Shown: piece after piece, positions 22,925-31,717 of the stretch | Numbering within the stretch: the first letter of the stretch is position 1 | How the letters are laid out: each line of letters begins with the position of its first letter | From: Krasilnikovozyma curviuscula | Lineage: Eukaryota > Basidiomycota > Tremellomycetes > Cystofilobasidiales > Mrakiaceae | Assembly (NCBI GenBank): GCA_014825775.1 | Contig: MVAQ01000237.1 | Location: forward strand, 1 to 31,717 | Length of the DNA stretch: 31,717 bases | Direction of reading: 5' to 3' | Notes under the pieces: model-generated | Database searches by the model: none | The model's input: the letters and a program-made list of their open reading frames with translations, nothing else | What the model was told of the DNA's origin: nothing | Position numbers and translations under genes: made by a program

Positions 22925-25900
22925 TTATTTGCCTGCGTCTGATACCTTCTTCTGATTCTTCTTTTTTTCCTTCTGGTTCGGTTTAACAGTATGCCACCTA
23001 GAAAATGTGTGAAAAAGATCTTACCATATTGAGAGGGAAGGAGTCAACTGCGAAGGACATCGAAGGAAAGTCGTGCTCACCCATTTGATGTGATCTTCTT
23101 GGTTGGAGACGGAGGGGATGACAAGCTGGCAGTCGAAGATGGGCAACCATTCTGTTTTTTGTTACCAGCTGACTTAGGATTGGGCTGCTCGTTATCAGAT
23201 GAGTTGGTCCTTCCCATTGCTGGCGCAGCTTTGTCTCGATACGAGCCAGATGTAGTGCTATTGACTGATCCATTTGAAGAGCGTGCCTTTTGTGGTGGAG
23301 GACGAGAGCGAGCCGCAGTGAAAGGTGGAACGTGATTTTGAGGCGTTTCTAAGCCGGAGTTGAGTATTCCACCTTTGCCACCATGTCCGTAGTCTTCATC
23401 GCCGTAGTAACTATCCTCTTTGTCCCGTAACATCTCGGACACACCAAGATGAAGTTTCAATCCGGGAGTAAGGGTGAGGTCTACCTCCTCATCTTCTTCT
23501 GTGAAAACAGAAGTCTCGTCAAAGCTGGATTCCAGGGTCATACGTCTGCTTCTGTACGAGATAGGAGAATCGCCGTCGCGAATCAGATCAGGAGTGCTGA
23601 AAGTGTTGTAGGTATCAACTGATGTGGCAGAGACGGCGCTGGTTGACAAGCGGCGAGTTGGAGCTGGCTGTTCTTCCTTGAAGACGTAATTAGGCGGTGG
23701 TGTCAGAGCATCGATAATGGTTTGCCGGTGAACGTCTACAATGTGCTGGAAATCGACCTCTAGGTTCGATTTGCTCTTTCCGCATTCTCTGAGTATCGTC
23801 CAAATTCCACATCCACCTCGACCTTCCCAACTTTTGTGTCAGACACCCAGAAAGAGACAAAACAAAACATAAAGCAGTCAGGGACGTGATCCGATGTCAC
23901 CAGAGATGAAGCTGCTAGAGAATATACCTCAGCCTTGTGAGCGAAGGCAACTTCTTGGCAAACTTTTTGAGATCCTTAAGTGTAGGAATGATAGGATCCT
24001 TCATGCAAGCGTCGAGGAACGGTTGGAGCGAAGCTTCACCGTCGATTTTTCCCGCATTGAACAACCCTTCTACAGTATCTGGAGGGGATATTTTAAAAAT
24101 AGAAGAGGTGGATGATTTCCTAGATGCTAACATGGCGGCAGCGTGAGCGGGACCGTCGTCAGATGGCCTCCAGTGCGCTGGTGTGATAGTCACGTCAAGA
24201 GTGCATAGTTTGGGCATAGCTGACCAGGAAGTAGTCAGGGAGAGCTACTCGAATGATAGCATATAATAGGTGTTTATTTGTGCAAAACGAGAGCTGAGTA
24301 ACTGAGATGGAACCCAACTCACCAACTTTTCAAACGGAGCATCGAAAGCGATACGTAGGCTTTCCAAAAGAGGTACATTTTTCAAAAGAAACACAAGCTC
24401 ATCAACACCAATAGACCACCAATTTATTTCCAGGACTTTGATGTTTGTTGCTCTCGTTGTGATGTCCTTGAGCATCTCCAGGGGCAAAGGTGAGAAGGAG
24501 CAAATCTCTTCGTTGACCTGCGGTACAGAGAAAGTGAATACGGTAGATCCCGCGGGAAGAAGTGCTGTCGAGTGGGTTGTGCGTCTGACTGAGAACGAGT
24601 GGAGTTGTTCGAGAGGAAGAGAAGTTATTGAGTGAAGGTGAGAGTTGCACCATGAGTGATGGTGACCATAATCTGAAATTTCAACACAGAAATGCTTGAG
24701 CTCCTCGGGGTAGTATTCTATCTTCTCCCAAATACTCTTTGAAAGTCTCCCTGAGTTTACAAAAATAACGCCAGCACCCAAAAGCAATTTCAGTGATGAT
24801 GACCAACAGTTGTTCATCATCCACTTACCTTGTGACTCAGAAAGTGTAAACCTCTCGAGATCAATCAAGCTATCCTCTGAAAGAAGCTTTTGAATTCCTT
24901 TATCTGTGAGTTTGGTACCGCCCGAGCGAACCCATAGGCTGGTGATTCCACGACCCGCTCTAATCACAACAAGTGAGCCACAGATCAGCTTCGTGACTGC
25001 AAGTCAAGTTTACCAAGTAAAGAGGCATACTTTTGTATCGCCTCACAAAGACTGTCATCCCAAAAAGCAGTCTCGATACAGAGATGCCCGATGTAAGACT
25101 CCGTGACGTTATTCAGCCAAGTGGTTAAGCACTTGGTCTACATGCGAGACGGATGCAAATGCAAGCGTTTTGGTAGCGAACCACAGTTGTCATTCTCAAA
25201 GAACACTTACAGAATTTGAGCTTAGTCTTGTGAGACAAAGACTCCGAAGGTTCGGGAGATGCTCAATGGTTAATCTTGGGAGAGGACAATGCTGCGGGGT
25301 AAGCGCCGGATGGACCATGGCTGGCGATACGACGAGGCTACTTAGACTCGGAAGCCCACGAAGAATCTTTCAAAAAAGATAAAGGTCCAACATTGACTGG
25401 TTCGTCGAAGCGAACGGCGATAAGATAACAGCACGTACGTTCCCGAAGTCATCGTTCCAAACACCAACAGCGTTCCACACTATTTTCTCCAAGTTGGTGC
25501 CACAGACGTACAGAAGCTTCACCATGGTATGTTCTCCCACTTCAATGTCAATAGAAGCCGTGCCTGAGCGATACAAATTCCTTGGGGAAACCACCTTCAA
25601 CGTCTTTACCAGGCATGCCTGCTTCGGATGTCTTCATTGGAAGGAAGGCAGAACAATTGTGAACGATCAGCCAATCAGCCAATGCTTGAATAACTGAACT
25701 AGTGTTCCGTAACGTTCCTCCTGCCTAAAGGACTTGAAAGCGTCCTGGCAGGCCGGGGCGACGACCAAGTGTTTCAGGCCTTCGAACAGGCGTTCGAATT
25801 GAATATCATATTGAACCCCTCATGGTTTATCCACTAGATCCAACCCTTTGCACATATTAAAAAGACTACTTACGATAGAATACTGACAGCCTTTCGGTGA

Positions 25901-26237
25901 TTGATCATCTCGTCAGCCGTCATTGTTCCTACATGTTGAGGAAGACAGACGTCGACTTCCTCGAAGGCTACTCTTTGGGTAGAATTCGAGATCTTTGAAC
26001 CAAATTCAGTCAGAAGCTTGGGTATCATGGTGGGTTGAGCTTCAACAACTATCTTGATGATCCCTGCAAGGCGTGTTGGTTCACAAACGGCGAGAGAATG
26101 AGCCAAGCTGGGAAATAGACAGAAATCTGGGGAAGGTCCTGCGAGAGGAAGCAATGCCTCACCGCCAGAGAGCTGTAATACTGACCATCTAGGACCTGAT
26201 CTCGAAGTTCCAACAAATTCATTGGTATATCTTTCAT
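22925..26237 (-). CDS. Leucine-rich, F-box/LRR-like protein with disordered C-terminus
   Basis: No exact family recognised. Exon model (5' to 3'): 26186-26237, 25884-26063, 25700-25818, 25439-25621, 25211-25366, 25031-25137, 24829-24959, 24323-24750, 23928-24244, 23081-23830, 22925-22997; 831 aa. The N-terminus (PMNLLELRDQVLDGIIKIV) resembles a weak F-box. The middle has irregular leucine-rich segments such as EGLKHLVVAPACQDAF, ILRGLPSLSSLVVSPAMV, LTIEHLPNLRSLCLTRLSS, IKVLEINWWSIGVDELVFLL and VPLLESLRIAF. The last 250 residues are Ser/Pro-rich and disordered, ending in a basic tail (WHTVKPNQKEKKKNQKKV). Two junctions are uncertain: exon 2/3 (donor GTATTC chosen over GTAAGT because only it keeps phase) and exon 3/4. 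The 78-nt intron 24751-24828 has no stop and a length divisible by three, so it could be coding. A substrate-recognition or protein-binding role is plausible but unproven. Confidence 0.7.
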
Positions 26238-26503
26238 ATTGGTTTTTTTTTTCGAAGTTCTTGATTATGGTTGGGTCCAGCTCTAGAATCAATGAACGCT
26301 GTTGCCCCTTGCAGGCACGGGAGCAGGTGAATTTTGAGGCAAGATAATCTTCACCAGTACATTCACAGAGTACGACACATGTATAGCATCAGCATTACTT
26401 AGATATCAGTGTATTCTAAAAGAAAATGCTAGCTCCCAAGGGCATTAGAGGCGTTGGGGTCGAAACGCTTAAAGCGTGTGATCTGACCTCGAATTATAAT
26501 TTT

Positions 26504-29254
26504 CTATCTGTCACCCCAATCTAGATTGTTCATTCTCATAGCTGGTTTGGGGCATGGTATAGGACCACTTCGCACAGCGGCATCTGATGTCGTGAAGGAT
26601 CGAGGTCTTCCACCGGTGCAGTGAAGACTGCGCGATGGTGAAGGTGAAGGCTGCTGTGGAATTGCAAAGGATGAGGATGATGACTTCTGAAATGTTCGAC
26701 TAAGGCGATCTTGAGCATTTCCGAAGTCACCAGTCGTTGGCGCATGCAGCGATTTGAAGCTGGAGGAGGCTACAGCGTTGGTACTGTCCAAGACCACTGC
26801 AGGAGCTGTCGTTGCTGACTGATTGTAATCGTAAGAGACTAGACCTCTTTTAAAATATGATAGGGCAGTAGATACTGAGCTGCGTCTAGCTGGTACTGGC
26901 AGGTCTGACTGAGGTAGAAGGACCTGTGTTGGGGGAGTGAGAGGCTTTTCTTCATCTTCTTCTAAGTCGAAGACTGATGGGAGTTGATCAGTGATGCTTG
27001 TGCTTCTAGCTTGCAAAACAGAACTTCTTGATGGTTCGTCTGATTTCCAACCATGTGTGGATGATCTGGGATTGGGAGAAGAAGGCAGGACACCGACTGA
27101 TGACGATGGCAAGAGGATAGATGGAAGAGGTGGGGTTTTCAAAGGCTTGATGGTGGCCACAGATGCTGCTGATGGTGGGAGCGGGCGCTGGCTGACGCGA
27201 CTTGAGCCTCTCCTCGACTTGGGAGGAGGGGGCGATCGATGTCGCGTACATCGTCCACCACCGCTGGTCGCGCCACCTACATCTGAACTCCAAGCGGTAG
27301 ATCTATTCCCATCACGGCTTCTTCCTCTGGAAGATTCCCTCGCCTTCTCTTTCTCGTCCACTTTGCGCCTCCCTTCATCGCTCTTCAGGTAGTCAGGCAA
27401 GAAGTCGTCGCGACAGACAGGATCTTTCCGACTCTTTTTGCTTCTATTTCGTCCAGATCTTCGGATGCGGGGCTGGCGAGTGGGTGAGGGGTTAGGAGTT
27501 CGAGGGAGATTTGAATGCCGGTCTGGGAAGATCAGAGAAGTAGGGAAGCGGCAATGACTACCGGGAAGCTTCGAGTATGAGGTAGCTGAAAGGATGGCCG
27601 TGCTGAGCTCCGCACCAGAAGGCGTTGTGTGATTTATTGTAGTGGGTTCAAGTGAAATGTTGGAAGTGATGGAATCGTTGTTACCATGGCGTCGCAAGTT
27701 GGCAGACAGTGCAGCATTAAGTTTAGACTGATTGATTGACAAAGACACCGAAGACGAAGAGCTGAGAGAACCTTCTCCGAATATAGAGCCATCCTCTTCT
27801 GAACTGGAGCCGTCTTCGAGATCCTCTTCATATCCTTCGGATCCAGCTGAAACACCATCTTCTTCCGCCGAGACTTCAGCTTCATCCTCATCTTCTTCAT
27901 TCTCGTCCTCCTCGTCCTCCTCGTCCTCCTCATCATCAATCTCATCAGCATCATCATCTTCATCATCTGCCATCGACTGGCGCTCCTTCGCGAAAGGACT
28001 GCCAATCTTCATTTTGCTCGGCTTTTTTTCGATGAAAGGCGCGGCGCGTGGAGCTGTACTTGTACCAGAAGGAACAACAGCAAAAGTAAGACATCCTTTG
28101 CGTATAACTGCTGGTTCAGTCGGTCGAGCGACAGTGATACCGAGGTGGCTGTCAGTGGCGGAGGCGGTGGGCTATGATGATAAGGCCGACGTAAAGTCAG
28201 CGAGTTTATTTGGTGCGAAGGGATGTGAAAACAAACTGACCTCAACGACATCGGTTGTCTGTGGCTTTTCTGGTAAAGGCTGTTGTAATTCCATGGTCTT
28301 TGACTTCTCGACAATCTGTTGTAACGCAAATTTTAAAAATGACCATTAGGGTAACGAAAGTGAGTAGAGAAGTGGAAATCAACACACTTCTTTTGGTTCC
28401 ATAAACATTAAAGAACCTTTTCTCTCAGTCTGAATGACCTTGACGTCGGCTTGTGCTGGATCAGGTACTGATGCGATACCGCTCAACATTGTTGCTGCAG
28501 GCCATCCATCATGAGGGTTTATGGTGGAGTGGTGTCCAGCAACAGCCGGGCCTTCTTTAAGCATAATACCGCTTCCACCAAGATGAGGCGATGATGTTAC
28601 TGAAGGCGCAGCTATTGATGGCGGTTTCGAGTTTGAGATGGAGGAAGAAGATATTGAATTGGACACGAGAAGCATTTGAGATAGCAGACTGACAGGCTGT
28701 TGCTGTGTAGACGAAGTTGTGTTGGAGCAAGGTAGCGACCCCAAATCTGATGCGTGTTCGGAGGTGGCATTGGTGGTCACCGTCGTGTATGCCTCAGACC
28801 CAGAGTAGCAAGACGACGAGAGCGATGGGGTCCTCGTTGGAACGTTCGATCTAGAGGTAGGGGCTTGGAGTGAGAGACCTCGTATTGGCTGCTTAACAAA
28901 CAGGCCCAATGGATCTGTCGAGCTTGTTGTCGCCCTCAAATTTGGGTTTGAGATTGGAAGTTGTGGGGTTGAGGTCAGAGGCGGTGGCGTTGCTACAGCC
29001 GTAGATGAATGCGGGAGACCGTCATAGGTGTTTGGTGAGTCAGGAGGGGAAGCTGCTGTAGCTGCCTGCAAGTTGAGGAGCCATTGGGTTAGAGAGGAAG
29101 AGGAGTTGATTTGGTGGTGCTGGACAATTGTGCGGTGATCCAACGTTGGATCGGACGTGAACGAAGAAGCTGCGCCGCCATCAATCGTTTCAGGTAGAGA
29201 AGAGTCCATGGGAGTAGGAGAGTCAAACACAGTGTGTTTCTTTGAGAAGTCCAT
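26504..29254 (-). CDS. Ser/Pro-rich protein with long acidic tract, function unknown
   Basis: Not securely recognised. Three exons (5' to 3'): 28388-29254, 28241-28315 and 26504-28171, in frame, 869 aa. Residues 1-314 are Ser/Thr/Pro-rich with short hydrophobic islands such as LTQWLLNLQAATAAS. Exon 3 opens with RKGCLTFAVVPSGTS and KMKIGSPFAKERQ, followed by a stretch of about 40 Asp/Glu residues (about 381-425). A basic Arg-rich region (RIRRSGRNRSKKSRKDP) and more Ser/Pro-rich sequence follow, ending MNNLDWGDR. The combination of a 'CLTFA' segment, an 'IGSP' segment and an acidic block vaguely recalls fungal nutrient-regulation proteins of the Mks1 / AreA-GATA-like group, but I could not find their defining Trp/Leu core, so this is only a hint. 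Nuclear localisation is plausible from the basic stretches. The ATG at 29254 is the first in frame; a 5' UTR intron is possible. Confidence 0.75.
27879..27969. repeat. Imperfect TC-A/C/G trinucleotide repeat encoding the acidic tract
   Basis: About 90 bases of TCN-type triplets on the plus strand, including three tandem TCGTCC/TCCTCG hexamers near 27903-27930, encode the Asp/Glu run of the 869-aa protein on the minus strand. On the plus strand it gives a meaningless poly-Ser frame. Length polymorphism is likely. Confidence 0.85.
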
Positions 29255-30255
29255 AGTCGGGTGTACGTATTGAGGGGAGACTGAGCGGTTTATCAAAATA
29301 GAAGGAGAGGATCGTCATAAGTCATCGGCTGGAACACCGGCAGATCTCAGGCGGGAGAGGAGGAGTGAAAAACGAAAAGGGCTAGGTAGAGGTACACACC
29401 TTTTGGATGAGTAAGAGTGAATGAGCTTAAGATTTTGAATGAAGCCGTGAAAGCTGAGACTGTGGAACGAACTGTTATCCCGTGGATCGACAAGGATCAG
29501 CGGGAATTTCAGGAGGGGAAATTGGAGAGAAAAAAAAACAGTGCAAACTGACCTAGTGGAAGAGCACTAGCTCAATATCAAAGACAGCACAGAACTACCT
29601 AGGAGCAGTGGGGTATCGATAAAGTATAGGCAGTGTTGAATTTGAACCCTCTGTTCCCACCTTCCTTGAAGAATGAGACTCAGCGCGCGGCTTCCACTGA
29701 AATGCCTCTTGAGCTGGACTCTATTGCTGTTCCATGGTGACGAAGCACGGTGAGGTGGAAATCTAGGAAGATTGAGTTGGTCTAACAGCCATTTGCTGAG
29801 GAGACTAGAGAAACAAGGGCTCTGTTTGGCTCTGGAAAAAGGAAGCTTGCTCAATTGGCTGAAGGATTTCCAAACCCAGCGCCACTGTAGAAGAGGGTGA
29901 AACCCCTGTTTTTTTCTCTCACGCCTCGGCACATGGAGACCAGCTCTCACTCCAACCCATGAAGAGGAGAGAAAATCAGGGAGTAAACAAGTGCAGTCTG
30001 GAGGCGTTACGTCCGCTGAGGATTAGACTCGGAGAAGTGACAGGGCGCAAAAGGTCGTATTACGGATTGTGCCTCGCTCCCAAACTTTTTGCATTTTGAG
30101 CCAGCTCGCCGTGAAGTACGTATAGAGCACATTTAAAGTAAAGTTAACTACAGATTGGGAATCAAATCAATATCACGGAAAAAAGAGCGCCCATACATAG
30201 TGTTGTTAAAGCAAACAGCCACGTCTCGACAGCTGCATTCAAATCGCCGTCACCT
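29255..30255. other. Upstream region of the 869-aa gene and 3' flank of the membrane-protein gene
   Basis: About 1 kb without a supportable coding gene. A minus-strand frame at 29567-29950 starts with GTG and resembles nothing. On the minus strand a good donor (CCACTAG|GTCAGT, near 29553) and an acceptor-like CGCTCAG near 29281 could bound a 5' UTR intron of about 270 bases just before the 869-aa gene's ATG; this is a guess from two sites. The rest shows no repeat or RNA gene. Confidence 0.45.
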
Positions 30256-31701
30256 TCAAAACAGGTCCTTCAGCCCCTTCCCAAACCCTTTGAACACCAA
30301 TAAGCTTGATAAAAAACAAACTACTGTGATAATATCAACGAAGATCGTGGTGTAAATCCTGATGGCAAACGTCACAGGTGCGTCAGAAAACAGGATTTTC
30401 CGAAAGAGCATTATTCTGTCGGATGCAGATGCGATTCAGATTCCATTCAGATTTAGGCCGGCACTCACTGCTTGACGGGTAAGAGAACCCCAGCGTCTCC
30501 ATCGGTGATGCTCTGGTACAGGCTGAGTACTTGAGAAAGCAGAACGGTCGCGTAAACATACCACAAGATGGTCAAGAACTGACCCAGATGGAAGAAGCGA
30601 GGAAGCAAGTCAGGTGAGGAAGAGTGCCGTGCCTGCCTTTCTAATATAACAATTACAAGAAAACAAGACGTACCTGAATGATCAGCGCACCAAACATGAG
30701 TCCTTTGTTCTCTCGTTTCGCGGCCCAGTATCCGCCGTACAGTCCGACACAACTTCCAAGCCAAAGCACCACAAAGAGTGAGACCAACGCCCCTTCACTT
30801 GGTATACCAGCGTTTGGTGGAAGTGAGTTCTTCAAGGAGACAGTATTCATTGAGATGGCGGCGAACGCTGAGAGTGACGGGAAAGAAGCGAATGGAGTTG
30901 CTGGTCAGTACGAGCTAGACTGCGGCTGCAGATATTGTTGACGACGCGACTCACGGAGGACGAAGGACTGGACGGAGATGAAGTAGAAAGTGAAGACGTA
31001 TATAGCGTTCATGATGAGGAATCGAGAGTAGAGTGTCCTTTTGAGTGTGTCTGCAGAGACCTGAAGAAACAAATAGAGCAACAAGTATATCTTGTCAGCC
31101 ATCACGTCTCTTGATGCAAGGTAAGAAGCGTAAAAAAACAAAAAACAAAAAAGCACTTACCTTCTTGTAAACCTTCCAACCAAGTTCTCTGTAAAGACGC
31201 CAAGCGGCAAAGTCTGAGTTTATGGTATTGCGTTAGGTCATTCTAGCATTTGCGTCGCGACACTAAGTAAGAAACAGAGAGCGCGTGCGCTTACTCACCA
31301 ACACCAAGATGGAAAACCAAATCTAAAGCAGGGATTAACCAGAGGATGACCAGCATGGCAGTCGTGGCAGTGGTTACAGCAGCGCTCTCGGTGGTGAAGG
31401 CGTTGTAGATCCTATCTCTCGCTTTTCCTCTAGAAGCTGTTCTCTGAGCAGCTTCTACGATACCAGAGCCGACAAGGAACAAGTTGAATAACACAACACC
31501 AATGATTAAGATCATGTTTCGTGTTTTGACGGCGATGAGTGCGACGGTGATCAGGAAGAACTGTGAGAAGAGAGCTGGGACCGTGAGGAAGGCATTGAAC
31601 CGCGAAATCAGAGGTGAAGACGAGGTTGCTTGTAGAACTTCTAGACTGATGGTGAAGCCGATGGTAAAGATGACGAAAAGAAGCGTTGCACCAATGTACA
31701 T
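30256..31701 (-). CDS. UPF0658-like Golgi multi-pass membrane protein, 5' end cut
   Basis: Role unknown; relatives in fission yeast are named UPF0658 Golgi apparatus membrane proteins. Exons (5' to 3'): 31299-31701, 31161-31213, 30955-31060, 30674-30867, 30469-30578, 30256-30358, all in phase. At least seven hydrophobic spans are visible. Family-like marks are LYRELGWKVYKKVSADTLKR before a membrane span, YFISVQSFVL, WAAKRENKGLMFGALIIQ, and the terminal VFKGFGKGLKDLF. The first exon begins right after an acceptor (CTTACAG at 31702-31708), so its leading Met is probably internal and the true start lies beyond the window. A TGA at 30465-30467 looks like the end but lies inside the GTGAGT donor; splicing to 30358 adds one more membrane span and the family-like tail. 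Family assignment is from memory of motifs. Confidence 0.75.
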
Positions 31702-31717
31702 CTGTAAGTGGGGGGGG

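Noticed and set aside
25110..25160. tRNA-like A-box (GCCAAGTGGTTAAGC) on the plus strand
   Set aside because: No B-box, anticodon stem or acceptor stem follows, and the stretch is the antisense of an LRR-gene exon.
27732..28349. 205-codon plus-strand poly-Ser frame
   Set aside because: It is the antisense of the Asp/Glu tract; its composition comes only from the TCN triplets.
29567..29950. 127-codon minus frame in the gap before the 869-aa gene
   Set aside because: GTG start, no conserved motif, no partner exons; probably upstream or untranslated sequence.

Overview
The window looks like a piece of an intron-rich fungal chromosome, most likely a basidiomycete of the Tremellomycetes (Cryptococcus/Kwoniella-like). 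Reasons: short introns (about 50-100 nt) with GTRNGT donors and CAG/TAG acceptors interrupt nearly every gene, up to 19 times in one; there is a fungus-specific alpha-1,3-glucan synthase; and the unidentified proteins are long, Ser/Pro-rich and disordered. The lineage is an inference from style, not from a database match. No mobile element, virus, RNA gene or CRISPR was recognised.

Layout, left to right. 1-795 (+): 3' part of translation initiation factor eIF1. 1095-1915 (-): profilin, six exons, convergent with eIF1. 2344-10901 (-): complete alpha-1,3-glucan synthase (AGS1 type), 20 exons, 2340 aa. 11946-13451 (-): single-exon 501-aa disordered protein carrying five RPx(S/T)P motifs. 13890-19068 (-): TRAPP II subunit Trs120/TRAPPC9, 11 exons, 1488 aa. 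19492-20660 and 21168-22308 (-): two tandem sigma-like glutathione S-transferases. 22925-26237 (-): leucine-rich, F-box/LRR-like protein, 11-exon model, 831 aa. 26504-29254 (-): 869-aa Ser/Pro-rich protein with a long acidic tract. 30256-31701 (-): multi-pass UPF0658-like Golgi membrane protein, cut by the right edge.

Nine consecutive genes lie on the minus strand; only eIF1 is on the plus strand. Gene content is largely housekeeping plus polarised growth and secretion: profilin (actin), AGS1 (cell-wall glucan, a plasma-membrane enzyme), Trs120 (Golgi/exocytic traffic) and a Golgi membrane protein. Any functional link between neighbours is only suggestive. I reconstructed exon models by hand. 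Reading frames close across every junction in profilin, AGS1, TRS120, both GSTs, the LRR gene and the membrane protein. In two genes the apparent stop codon lies inside a splice donor and the true C-terminus is a downstream exon. I did not find a convincing novel multi-gene system; the most interesting items are the 501-aa protein with clustered kinase motifs, the diverged intron structure of the GST pair, and splice ambiguities.
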